Shown here in pieces: positions 34,344 through 43,099 of a stretch of 64,000 nucleotides of DNA. Location: NCBI GenBank assembly GCA_047619225.1, contig JBLHJX010000003.1, forward strand, positions 1 through 64,000, in the 5' to 3' direction. Position 1 is the stretch's first letter; each line of letters opens with the position of its first letter. This stretch comes from JABIFK01 sp047619225. GTDB taxonomy: Bacteria; Latescibacterota; UBA2968. A program made the translations under genes and the position numbers. The notes under the pieces were generated by a model. That model searched no databases. It saw only the letters and a program-made list of their open reading frames with translations, and was not told where the DNA came from.

Positions 34344-36236
34344 TCAAATAGGGTCAATGTCGACCGAATGAATTTGGTTATTGATGCTTACTTCGAGGTG
34401 ATTATCTGAGACGCTTATATCAATCTCAGGCACTGTTTCTTTAAATGGAACAAAGACCATATGGTGTGTATAAGGCAATTGTACCTGACGGTGCGTTGCC
34501 ATCTCGTAGGCAGATTGTATTTTGCCATATTCTTGACTAAACCAACCGCGCGCTGGGTCTTTTCGTCCACAGGCGGCGTCAAAACGGAGGTCTTTTGTGT
34601 CTGGGAACTTGACTAATACATTGCCCGATTCAGCGCCATAATCGGTGGTGATGGTGCCTTGTGATTCGTTCCAAGAGATTTCCCCAGGAAAGAAGTGGAG
34701 TAAGAATTCGAGGTCGTGTTTTGTTGTGCCAGAGATATGGTCTTTGACGATCCAAAAGCCCGAACAGTGGTCCTTGGGTTTGTGATAGGCGAGCCAACGT
34801 TCCCATGTGATGTTTTCAAGCTCACCACCCCAGGGGCCGTCGAATTTGCCGTAAGCGATGTCCAAGTCTTCTGTGTTTACCCATGGGTCGTGGGTGGCTG
34901 CAGTTGCGATCCAGTTGGGGTTCATGCGATCTTGTGGTTTGAGGGACCGCATGGCTTGGCCCTGTCCATCTATGAGAATGACGTTGTGCCCTCGGCTGGA
35001 TGTGAGGTAGCGTCTTTCTGGTACATCTGCATAGGTAAAGCGCCCCATGGTGCCAATAAGGGGTTGGCCATAGGCCATGAGTTCAAATGTGAGCGCATCT
35101 TCATGCTGATGACCATATCCAAAGGGCGCTGCTTCGAGCAAAGCATAATGGGCGTTTTCATCCCACCCATTGCGCATAACGGCTCTACGAGACCATGAAA
35201 ATCGATGGCTCTGATTTTGTGGTGGCGCGCCTTGAACACCATGGGTAGCTGCATGGATGAAGTCGGGGCGGGCAAATTTTTCACCCGCCGCGATGAGGCG
35301 TTGGCTGACGTCTCGTTGATCGGCATCGTTGAGCATGGGCAGTTTGCCATCGGGCCGCATGAGATACATGACATGCTCATACATTGAAATGAGATAGTCT
35401 CGATACGTTTGCGAGAATTTTTGGTTTCCGATGCGATCTGTTTTGTCAAGGACGGCTTCAAAGTTGTGAATGCAAACAAATTGATATCCCGTGCTGTATT
35501 CCACTTGTGCGCCGTCGGGGTGTACTTGTTTGATCATTTCTGCTTCAAATTTTTCAATGGTTATGCGTACCCAGTCTTGTGCGCGTTTGAATTCGGGAAA
35601 AATAAGCCCGCAGGTGAGTACCCCATTGCTTTCCATGAGCAACCAATTGCCGCCTTTGGGGTTCTCTAGAAGAAATTCGGCATGGTCAGATATAGACCGC
35701 AAATAATAGAGCCACGCATTTTGAGAGATGTTATCACTTTGTTTTAAAGCACCCAAGATAGAGGGCCAAGCACTCATGGTGCGAATGCCAGCTTCTATGG
35801 TACGCCAGCAGGAGCGGTCATCCACTGTGGGGGGATGTCCGCCGACCCAAGTTTGAATCAGGGTGTCGAGCTCTTGGGCATATGTTTCGTCTTGTGTGGT
35901 GAGATAAGCGGAGGCCAATGTGGACCACCAACCGTGTCGATTGAGCGCCCATGTCCATTCCCAATCAATGCCGGGCTTCCAGGTCCAGTCGATGACGCTA
36001 CCTGGCACAGTGCCCTGCTCATTGTAGAAGACAAATTCATGAGCAAGCCCTTTGAGGGCCGCATCGATCACATCGGCGTTGGCTTTTGCAAGCAGGGTTG
36101 GGTCGGGTTCTTCGCGGTTTCGAAAATAGGTGACCAATTCTGACAACGCCCTGCTGACGTTGTTTTGATCAGCGGCGGTTTTAACTTTTTCAAGCCCTGG
36201 GAATGCTAAGTTTAGTTTTTCGAGGAGAGGATGCAT
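34344..36236 (-). CDS. Heparinase II/III-like polysaccharide lyase (PL12-type)
   Basis: The protein has 630 residues. Residues about 1-300 are an all-helical (alpha/alpha) toroid (IDWEWTWALNRHGWWSTLASAYL, GNWLLMESNGVLTCGLIFPEF); residues about 320-600 are the beta-sandwich heparinase domain (AAPFGYGHQHEDALTFELMAYGQPLI). The family cleaves uronic-acid glycosidic bonds by beta-elimination. No signal peptide is visible, so it would act on imported oligosaccharides. It lies 14 bp from a second, larger heparinase-like gene on the same strand. Confidence 0.8.
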   Translation of the reverse strand: MHPLLEKLNLAFPGLEKVKTAADQNNVSRALSELVTYFRNREEPDPTLLAKANADVIDAALKGLAHEFVFYNEQGTVPGSVIDWTWKPGIDWEWTWALNRHGWWSTLASAYLTTQDETYAQELDTLIQTWVGGHPPTVDDRSCWRTIEAGIRTMSAWPSILGALKQSDNISQNAWLYYLRSISDHAEFLLENPKGGNWLLMESNGVLTCGLIFPEFKRAQDWVRITIEKFEAEMIKQVHPDGAQVEYSTGYQFVCIHNFEAVLDKTDRIGNQKFSQTYRDYLISMYEHVMYLMRPDGKLPMLNDADQRDVSQRLIAAGEKFARPDFIHAATHGVQGAPPQNQSHRFSWSRRAVMRNGWDENAHYALLEAAPFGYGHQHEDALTFELMAYGQPLIGTMGRFTYADVPERRYLTSSRGHNVILIDGQGQAMRSLKPQDRMNPNWIATAATHDPWVNTEDLDIAYGKFDGPWGGELENITWERWLAYHKPKDHCSGFWIVKDHISGTTKHDLEFLLHFFPGEISWNESQGTITTDYGAESGNVLVKFPDTKDLRFDAACGRKDPARGWFSQEYGKIQSAYEMATHRQVQLPYTHHMVFVPFKETVPEIDISVSDNHLEVSINNQIHSVDIDPI

Positions 36237-36250
36237 GTAAGATTCCTAAT

Positions 36251-38779
36251 TTAAGCGATATGCCAAGCTGTTTCGCTGTTTTCTTGTATGCATCCTGGCA
36301 TGATCACTGTGGTCGTTTTGTTTTTTGTGAGCGATAGGGTGATGATGGGGTTGGGGGACGTCGTGTCAAGTTCTGCATCGCGCAGTTGAGGCCGCCCTTG
36401 TATGACTTCGTAGACGACAATGAACCGGCTGTGTTTCTTGCGATTGCGCAGCACGAGCGTGTCGAGATACTTGTTTGGGTCTGCCGTGATTTCTTGCTGG
36501 GAGCGCCAACCAGGAGACCTATAAGTGATGAGTTCGGTGCAGGGGGTGAGGATGTGCGCTTTTACTTTTTCTGTGCCACGCCCCCAGGTGGCAGTCCATC
36601 CACCCTCTGTTTTGCCTGCCGTTTGGAAATCTTTGAGTGGGTAGAATGAATGGTCTTGGTAAAGTGTTTCTTTGCGCGGTTTAAGGTTGGGCGCGACTTG
36701 GAGCGATTTGGGTGGCGCAATGACGCGTGTATTGTAATCGTGAAAGGTGCCGCCTGCTACATCGAAGAGGTCAATGAGAATGGGCAAGCCGTCAGGTTTG
36801 CGAAGTAGGGTGATGGCACGGCGCAAAGATATGCCGTCTTGGTGTTGTAGGTGCATATCAACAAATCGGGCAGAACCTTTGTTTGCAAAACCGAGGAGAG
36901 AACTTGACGCGCCGGGGTAAAGATTGTGGCCATCGACGGTGACGGTTTGATGACTCGGTGTGGCTTTGACCCATTGATTGCCTGGGTGGTCGCAGATATA
37001 ACCGAGGTCGGGAAATATTTCGCGACCGTCAGTAAAGAGTTGCAAGGTGAGCGGGCCAGCATGGCGATGCCCCCGGCGTCCATCTTCTCCGAGAAGATAG
37101 AGTTGGGTGCGTTTGGCGCCTGAGCCGAATCCGACACAAGCGAGGTGACGGCCTTCGTAATAGTGGTTGAAGGCTTTGCTCGATTTTGGTCTTTTGGGCC
37201 GTTTGGAGAGGTCGGTGTTGAGAATAGCGAAGTCAGATGGGGGGCCGCTTTCGCCTGGGATGAGAATGTTGCATCGCTTTGCGGCAATGTCAAAGGTTCG
37301 CGTGGGTGTGCCCGAATGAAGAAAACTGTCATCCAGTGGTGGGTGTTTGCCTGCTGGTGTGGCGATGTTGGCGAATGCTTGAAAGGCTTTGGGTAAGATG
37401 CCTTTTGCATAAAAGTCTTGGGTGCCGCGCATCATTTCAGGAACGCGCCATAAGTCTTCGCCAATGGGTTTGTGCCCGTAGATGGGCGATTCTTTCATGG
37501 AGCCGTCAGTGTGAAATTGTCCGTCAAGAATCTGGTGATAACCTTTGAGGCCTGCGCTTAGTTCTGTTTTGTTGTTGTAAACAAGACCAAAGGCCACACG
37601 CGATGCACGCACGGGACCGGCTTTGTTGGAAAGGGGTTCATAGGCTTTGACATCGAGGAAGAGTTCGAGTAAGAAGTCTTGTTCGATCTTTTGACGGGAT
37701 TTTACTGAGAAGTGCTTTTTGACAATGTCGTATGCTTGGAAGAGTTTGAGAAAAGATCCGCCTGTGGTGCTGAGTTCCGTAGCTATACGGGAGCATCCCC
37801 ACAATCCTGTGGCGACACGTGTTGTGCGCGTGGTGGTTTTTTCGTGGTTGTATCCGTGTCGCCCATCATAAACGCTGATACTGGCATTGCGTTTGAATAC
37901 CGTCGGCAGTTCATCGGCATGATCTGTGGCGTATCCGGGATCTGCATCGACCGTATCTTGGAAATAGCTGTGGAGCGGATAACCTGCATATACATTGGCA
38001 AAACGATGGAGGATTTTTTCGAGAGATTGGGTGTAGATTTTTTTGCCCGTAAATGCATATGCCAGCGACAGGTCTTCGCTTCGGTTGATGGCCCACTGAA
38101 TTTTAAGTGCGCGAATGTTGCCTGTAAAAGAGACGTGAATAGGTTGATTGACAAATCGCCCAGCTTTGTCACCCAAATGCCAGTCCTCGGTTTCGAGTTC
38201 TTCTTTGAGGACGTGAAATGTGTACGTCTTTTTTAGGCGAGGCAGTTCAAGTGCGCCGTTTTCGGGGTATTTCGCATTTGGGTACGTGATGTTGCAATAG
38301 GGGCAGGTGAGGGTATCTGGGTTTTCCCAGTCCCATTGCCAGAAGTAGCTGTTTAGGCCTTCTGGGGATTTTTTGTGTACACAGTTGGGGCAAAAGTTAC
38401 CACCGCGATTCCAAGGCCCCATATCTGGAATGAAGGTGTCGAAGAAGTTATTTGATTGGGCGATTACTTCGTTTGCACGTTTAAGGATATCATCACGCCA
38501 TTTTTTCGCTGCGGGATGTTTTTTTACGTTGGCCCGCATGTATCGAATCTGTTCTTCTCGAATGAGGAGGCTGGGTTCGCGTTTGCCTTTGCCCGAAAAA
38601 CGTGCCTTCCACCGTTCCCGTTTGGCACGATGTTTCTTTTCTTCTGCTGTGGGGTAGGCGACCATGGTGCCACCTGAATCAAATCCCATCCATTGGCGGA
38701 ATATTTTCATTTCGCGTTTGTTGAGTTTGTGTACGGGTTTGTCGGGTAAGGGGATCTGTGTCTGAGCGACGGTTTCCAT
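36251..38779 (-). CDS. Heparinase II/III-like protein with a zinc-ribbon-like segment
   Basis: The protein has 842 residues. Residues about 125-165 carry two cysteine knuckles, C130-x2-C133 and C159-x2-C162, likely to bind zinc. A helical toroid covers about 200-500, and the C-terminal beta domain starts near 520 (LLGEDGRRGHRHAGPLTLQLF, FPDLGYICDHPGN). No signal peptide, and an unusually basic N-terminus (40-70). It pairs with the 630-residue relative and probably targets the same uronate polymer. The zinc-binding insertion is uncommon in characterised lyases. Confidence 0.75.
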   Translation of the reverse strand: METVAQTQIPLPDKPVHKLNKREMKIFRQWMGFDSGGTMVAYPTAEEKKHRAKRERWKARFSGKGKREPSLLIREEQIRYMRANVKKHPAAKKWRDDILKRANEVIAQSNNFFDTFIPDMGPWNRGGNFCPNCVHKKSPEGLNSYFWQWDWENPDTLTCPYCNITYPNAKYPENGALELPRLKKTYTFHVLKEELETEDWHLGDKAGRFVNQPIHVSFTGNIRALKIQWAINRSEDLSLAYAFTGKKIYTQSLEKILHRFANVYAGYPLHSYFQDTVDADPGYATDHADELPTVFKRNASISVYDGRHGYNHEKTTTRTTRVATGLWGCSRIATELSTTGGSFLKLFQAYDIVKKHFSVKSRQKIEQDFLLELFLDVKAYEPLSNKAGPVRASRVAFGLVYNNKTELSAGLKGYHQILDGQFHTDGSMKESPIYGHKPIGEDLWRVPEMMRGTQDFYAKGILPKAFQAFANIATPAGKHPPLDDSFLHSGTPTRTFDIAAKRCNILIPGESGPPSDFAILNTDLSKRPKRPKSSKAFNHYYEGRHLACVGFGSGAKRTQLYLLGEDGRRGHRHAGPLTLQLFTDGREIFPDLGYICDHPGNQWVKATPSHQTVTVDGHNLYPGASSSLLGFANKGSARFVDMHLQHQDGISLRRAITLLRKPDGLPILIDLFDVAGGTFHDYNTRVIAPPKSLQVAPNLKPRKETLYQDHSFYPLKDFQTAGKTEGGWTATWGRGTEKVKAHILTPCTELITYRSPGWRSQQEITADPNKYLDTLVLRNRKKHSRFIVVYEVIQGRPQLRDAELDTTSPNPIITLSLTKNKTTTVIMPGCIQENSETAWHIA

Positions 38780-38793
38780 GGTATATGCCTTAT

Positions 38794-38842
38794 AAAAAAA
38801 ATGCGAAGGTGCGTTTTAAGAGACCTGCACCTTCACATTTTA
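38794..38842 (-). terminator. Minus-strand terminator between Gfo/Idh/MocA and lyase genes
   Basis: Read on the minus strand, GAAGGTGC pairs with GCACCTTC around a loop near 38813-38826, extended by partial A/T pairing, and is followed by eight T residues. It separates the Gfo/Idh/MocA gene from the heparinase pair. Confidence 0.7.
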
Positions 38843-38855
38843 AGAGATTTAGAAA

Positions 38856-39725
38856 TTAGCCGATTGCTGGTAATTTGGTTTTTTTGCCTGTTTTTACAGA
38901 CTTTTCCAGCGCTTCTAACACCGCAATGGGATTCAACATCGTGACGTCGGTTTCACTGGTTTTACCTGTGCGGAACATGCTACAGAAATCTTTGATGCCA
39001 GAAAGATAAGGGTTTTCATCGCGTGTAATCACGCGGTCCAGTCGTCCCTTTTCGCCAATGATAGATATGTGGAAATCTGGGCGTCCATCGCTGATTAGGT
39101 TCATGGTTGAGATGGCACCACTGGCCGAAAAGAGCGTGGCGGTGTGGTTGCCTTTGCCGCGGTTGATTTGGGCGTGTGTGACGTCTTGTCCGAGCAGGCG
39201 TACGACCATATCGACCTGGTGGATGCCGTAAAAGAAGACACCCCCATGTTTGGATTTGAGGTCGCAAGGCCCCGTGGAGATGACGGAGACGATTTTGCCC
39301 AGATCGCGTGCGTCTTTTTTAAGTTGGACAAAGGAGGCTTGTTTGGGCAAGGTAGAGAAGGAGCACACGGGCACGCCAAGCTTTTTGGCGAGATCGAGAA
39401 ATTCACGGCCTTCTTTGACACGGTAACTGAAGGGTTTGTCTACGAACAGGGGGATTTTGGCTTCCAATAAGGGGCGTACGGCTGGCAAGTGGTACATGGC
39501 ATGTCGGTGGTCTACAAGAGCGGCATCGACTTTCCCGATGAGGTCTGCGGGGTTTTTAACAATGTTGGGAATTTGACCGCGTTCTTGTGCATCTTTGGCA
39601 TCTTTGGCTGTTTCCCCCCAAACGTGGGTGACGCTAAATCCACGAACGAGTTTTTGAATGTTGATGGTTTTTGCAATGGCTACTGTGTGGCTGTTTTCTG
39701 CGCCAACAATACCGATGGTAGGCAT
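38856..39725 (-). CDS. Gfo/Idh/MocA-family oxidoreductase
   Basis: The protein has 289 residues. The NAD(P)-binding Rossmann start is IGIVGAENSHTVA, the characteristic E/D-K-P segment appears as DKPF, and the histidine motif is FYGIHQVDMVV. It is shorter than usual (about 330-380), ending soon after the catalytic-domain strands. AAAGGAG precedes the start. It is upstream of two lyases and downstream of dehydratases, consistent with sugar or inositol-type oxidation. Confidence 0.82.
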   Translation of the reverse strand: MPTIGIVGAENSHTVAIAKTINIQKLVRGFSVTHVWGETAKDAKDAQERGQIPNIVKNPADLIGKVDAALVDHRHAMYHLPAVRPLLEAKIPLFVDKPFSYRVKEGREFLDLAKKLGVPVCSFSTLPKQASFVQLKKDARDLGKIVSVISTGPCDLKSKHGGVFFYGIHQVDMVVRLLGQDVTHAQINRGKGNHTATLFSASGAISTMNLISDGRPDFHISIIGEKGRLDRVITRDENPYLSGIKDFCSMFRTGKTSETDVTMLNPIAVLEALEKSVKTGKKTKLPAIG

Positions 39726-39759
39726 GGATAACTCCTTTAAATGAAATAAATAAACTTTT

Positions 39760-41001
39760 CTAACTCCAAAGCCGGTCGTTTACTCTGAGATTGTCCCATT
39801 GTTCAGTGGATTCAAAATAACCTGGACTGTCGGGATCGATGTGTTCTTTGATGGCATCCTCGTTGAGGTCAAGACCGAGACCTGGTGTTTCAGGCACGTC
39901 GATATAGCCATTTTGAATAATGGGATTGGGAAGACCTGTTACAAGATCATTCCAGGGTGCATAATCGACGGCGTGGTTTTCGAGGATAAGAAAGTTTTCG
40001 GTGGCGGCAGCACAATGAACACTGGCCATTTGAGCCACGGGGGTGGCGGCCATGTGCATGGCCATGGCAATGCCGTGTTCTTGTGCATAGTCGCCTATTT
40101 TTTTGGTTTCGAGAATGCCGCCTGAGGTTGCCAAGTCGGGGTGAATGATGGATACGGCCTTGTTGTCGATGAGGGGTTTGAAGTTTTCGAGTAAGTAAAT
40201 ATCCTCCCCAGTACAGACCGGTGCAGATGTTGCATTTTTTAGGCGCACCCATTGGTCTACAAACTGCCAAGGGATCATGTCTTCGAGCCAAGCTAAGCTG
40301 AAAGGTTCGAGTGCACGCGCCAAGCGAATGCATGATTCCACATTGACATGACCAAAGTGATCGGCCGCCAATGGGATTTCATATCCTACAATGTCGCGGA
40401 CTGTGCTGACATAATCGACCAACGCATCAATGCCTTTGGTGGTGAATTGGATGCCCGTGAAGGGGTGCATCACGCGATTGGTTTCAAGCATGCCTTGTGG
40501 GTAAGAGAGGGCACCCGGAATGTGTTGAATTAGGCGCACACCGATGTCCATTTTCAGAAAAGTGAAACCGGCATCCATGCGACCTTTGAGGCGTTTGCCC
40601 ATTTCTTCGGCGTCGGGAGAAGAGTCTGTGTCGCTGTAGCAGCGAATTTTATCGCGAAACTTTCCTCCTGCCAGTTGATATGCAGGCACGCCATAGGCTT
40701 TGCCTGCCAAATCCATGAGGGCCATTTCAATGGCACATACACCGCCGGCTTGACGGGCGTGGCCGCCGAACTGTTTGATCATGCGAAAGATTTTGTCCAC
40801 ATTGCACGGGTTTTCACCCAGAATGATGCGTTTGAGCATGAGGGCATAATAAAAGCTTGCACCATCGCGCACCTCACCAAGACCGTAGATGCCTTGGTTG
40901 GTGTCGAGGCGGATGAGTGTAGACCGCATGGGCGCACCTTTAAGGTTGACGATGCGCATGTCGGTTATTTTTAGTTGGGATGGCGATGAGTTGGTGTTCA
41001 T
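39760..41001 (-). CDS. Enolase-superfamily dehydratase (mandelate racemase/muconate lactonizing type)
   Basis: The protein has 413 residues with the capping domain and modified barrel. Metal ligands lie in LAADHFGHV, WLEDMIPW and CTGEDIYLL; the H/D base pair and MHMAATPVAQMA follow the family. It dehydrates an acid sugar. AGGAG precedes the start. It is one of two enolase-superfamily genes in this minus-strand array, the other being ManD-like. Confidence 0.83.
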   Translation of the reverse strand: MNTNSSPSQLKITDMRIVNLKGAPMRSTLIRLDTNQGIYGLGEVRDGASFYYALMLKRIILGENPCNVDKIFRMIKQFGGHARQAGGVCAIEMALMDLAGKAYGVPAYQLAGGKFRDKIRCYSDTDSSPDAEEMGKRLKGRMDAGFTFLKMDIGVRLIQHIPGALSYPQGMLETNRVMHPFTGIQFTTKGIDALVDYVSTVRDIVGYEIPLAADHFGHVNVESCIRLARALEPFSLAWLEDMIPWQFVDQWVRLKNATSAPVCTGEDIYLLENFKPLIDNKAVSIIHPDLATSGGILETKKIGDYAQEHGIAMAMHMAATPVAQMASVHCAAATENFLILENHAVDYAPWNDLVTGLPNPIIQNGYIDVPETPGLGLDLNEDAIKEHIDPDSPGYFESTEQWDNLRVNDRLWS

Positions 41002-41023
41002 TGTGTTCTCCTAAAGGTGAGCT

Positions 41024-41860
41024 TTACGACAAACCTTCTGTTTTTAGGTTGTGCGTTTTGGACCATTCGTCGAAATCTTTATCCATTTCTTCTGACCATT
41101 TACGATCCACTTCACCGGGGGTGTAGATGCCTTCGCGGATGCGCATTTGACCAAAATAGTCGCGCAAGCGCACTGATTCTGATCGTTCGACAACTTGCTG
41201 GGCTAAGTGGGGCGGAATGAAAGTGACGCCTGTGGGTGTGCCCAAGACAATATCACCAGGCAAACACGTGGCGTCACCAATGCGAATGGGGGCATTGATT
41301 TCCATTAAGGTGACATCGCGAATGGGAGTGGGGTCGAGGCCTTTGAGGAAGCCGTTAAAATTTTCCAATTCAATGACACGTTGATAATCGCGCATGCCCC
41401 CATCAACGACCATACCACCGTTTTGGGTGCTGGTTTGAATGGCGGTGGCGAGGTTGTCACCGGCAAATGTGCCCCAAATAATTTTGCCAAAGAGTTCAAC
41501 GACAATGACGTCACCCGGCACAAGGGTATCGATGGCCCAAGAGTTTTGACCCCCTACGCGGCCTTCATTTTTACCGATTTCTTGAACGACATCGTTCAAG
41601 TCGGGTCGGGAGGGCACATAGCGACATGTTACGGCACGACCTGTGAGAATGCGATCTGGATGCAGGTTGTGCCAGTTGCCTTCAAATTGGAGTGTGTAAC
41701 CATTGCTGTTAAGTACGCCCCAAGCTTCTTCCGATGTGACTTTGCTCATGCGTTCAACAATGTCGTCGGGCACATTTGGACGGCCATCTTCAAACCGGCC
41801 AAATGGGTTTAGGGGGGTTATGGCTTCGATTTTTTCTTTGTCGTTCCAGATGTATGCCAA
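41024..41860 (-). CDS. RraA-like/HMG aldolase-family protein (TTG start)
   Basis: The protein has 278 residues. MVVDGGMRDYQRV, VPGDVIVVE and CLPGDIVLGTPTGVTFIPP match the RraA/4-hydroxy-4-methyl-2-oxoglutarate aldolase fold. I placed the start at a TTG at 41858-41860 because AAGGAG sits about 8 nt upstream on the minus strand; the ATG at 41923 lies inside the preceding gene. The family lyses or decarboxylates 2-oxo acids, so it may process the keto-deoxy acid from the neighbouring dehydratases. Confidence 0.78.
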   Translation of the reverse strand: MAYIWNDKEKIEAITPLNPFGRFEDGRPNVPDDIVERMSKVTSEEAWGVLNSNGYTLQFEGNWHNLHPDRILTGRAVTCRYVPSRPDLNDVVQEIGKNEGRVGGQNSWAIDTLVPGDVIVVELFGKIIWGTFAGDNLATAIQTSTQNGGMVVDGGMRDYQRVIELENFNGFLKGLDPTPIRDVTLMEINAPIRIGDATCLPGDIVLGTPTGVTFIPPHLAQQVVERSESVRLRDYFGQMRIREGIYTPGEVDRKWSEEMDKDFDEWSKTHNLKTEGLS

Positions 41861-41877
41861 GATGTAGCTCCTTAAGT

Positions 41878-43083
41878 TTAGGGACGCATCGGCGAGCCGT
41901 CGGGGCTTCGGGTTTGTGTCCATTGAATGATTTCGTCTTTGGGTGGATATTTGGCCGCAAGTTCTTCATTGATGTCAATACCCAGGCCGGGGTTGTCGTT
42001 GGGGTAGAGGTAGCCGTTGCGCACTTCGGGCAGGCCAGGGAACATGTCGTAACAGAGTTCATTGAAGCGACACCATTCTTGGATGCCGAAATTGGGTGCC
42101 CAAAGATCGAGATGCAGGTTGGCTGCATGTCCGACAGGGGATGTGTCGCCGGGACCATGCCAAGCGGTGCGCACGTTAAACATATTGGCAAAGGCGGCCA
42201 CATTGCGCGCTGGGGTAATGCCGCCCATTTGACTGACGTGCATGCGAATAAAGTCGATGAGGCGGTTCTGTATGAGCGGTGTCCATTCGTGTGGGTGATT
42301 GAAGAGTTCGCCCATGGCTATAGGGGTGGCACATTGTGTGCGCATGTGATGGAACCATTCGTTGTCCTCTGGAGCAAGGGCATCTTCGAGAAAGAAGAGC
42401 TTAAAGGGTTCGACATCTTTGGCAAATTGGATGGCATCGCTGGGGCGTAGACGTTCGTGGATGTCATGGAGGAGTTCAATCTCGGGACCGACTTCTGCTC
42501 GCACGTGCTCAATCATGTCGAGCATGCTTCGGCAATATTCGCGGGGGTTATAGTAGGCTCCGGCGGGGGCGCCTTCAGGTTTTTGTAGGGCGTCGGCTTG
42601 GCCGCCATACCCGCCCATTTGGATGCGAATGTGGCGGTAGCCTTGTTCCATGAAACTGCGCACGCTGTCCACGACTTCGTGTTTGTCTTTGCCACCTGCA
42701 TGGGCATAGGTATCGGCAGCTTCACGACACTTGCCACCTAAGAGTTGATACACCGGCATACCTGCGCGTTTGCCCTTGATGTCCCAAAGGGCTTGATCGA
42801 CACCGGAGATGGCATTGTTGAGCACGGGACCATTGCGCCAATAGGAATTGACCATGCTCATTTGCCAAATCTCTTCAATGCGGTCCACATCGCGCCCAAT
42901 AAGAAAGGGTTTGAGATGTTTGTCAATGGCGGCGTGAACTGCGTGGAAGCGTTGGGTGAATGTGGCGCAACCAAGACCGTAAAGACCGGGTTCTGAGGTG
43001 ATGAGCTTGACGATGACGAGCCGTGATCCGGCAGGTTGTGTGATGATGGTTTTTACATCTTGAATGGTAACTGTTTCAGCCAT
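41878..43083 (-). CDS. ManD-like enolase-superfamily dehydratase
   Basis: The protein has 401 residues. The segment LLHDIHERLRP, FLEDALAPEDNE, AMGELFNHPHEW and AWHGPGDTSPVGH follow the D-mannonate dehydratase (ManD/RspA) pattern, which makes 2-keto-3-deoxygluconate. AAGGAGTT precedes the start. Its neighbours suggest D-mannonate or a related aldonate from uronate breakdown. Not all ManD-family members are efficient mannonate dehydratases, so the substrate is inferred. Confidence 0.84.
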   Translation of the reverse strand: MAETVTIQDVKTIITQPAGSRLVIVKLITSEPGLYGLGCATFTQRFHAVHAAIDKHLKPFLIGRDVDRIEEIWQMSMVNSYWRNGPVLNNAISGVDQALWDIKGKRAGMPVYQLLGGKCREAADTYAHAGGKDKHEVVDSVRSFMEQGYRHIRIQMGGYGGQADALQKPEGAPAGAYYNPREYCRSMLDMIEHVRAEVGPEIELLHDIHERLRPSDAIQFAKDVEPFKLFFLEDALAPEDNEWFHHMRTQCATPIAMGELFNHPHEWTPLIQNRLIDFIRMHVSQMGGITPARNVAAFANMFNVRTAWHGPGDTSPVGHAANLHLDLWAPNFGIQEWCRFNELCYDMFPGLPEVRNGYLYPNDNPGLGIDINEELAAKYPPKDEIIQWTQTRSPDGSPMRP

Positions 43084-43099
43084 GGTAACTCCTTAAACG

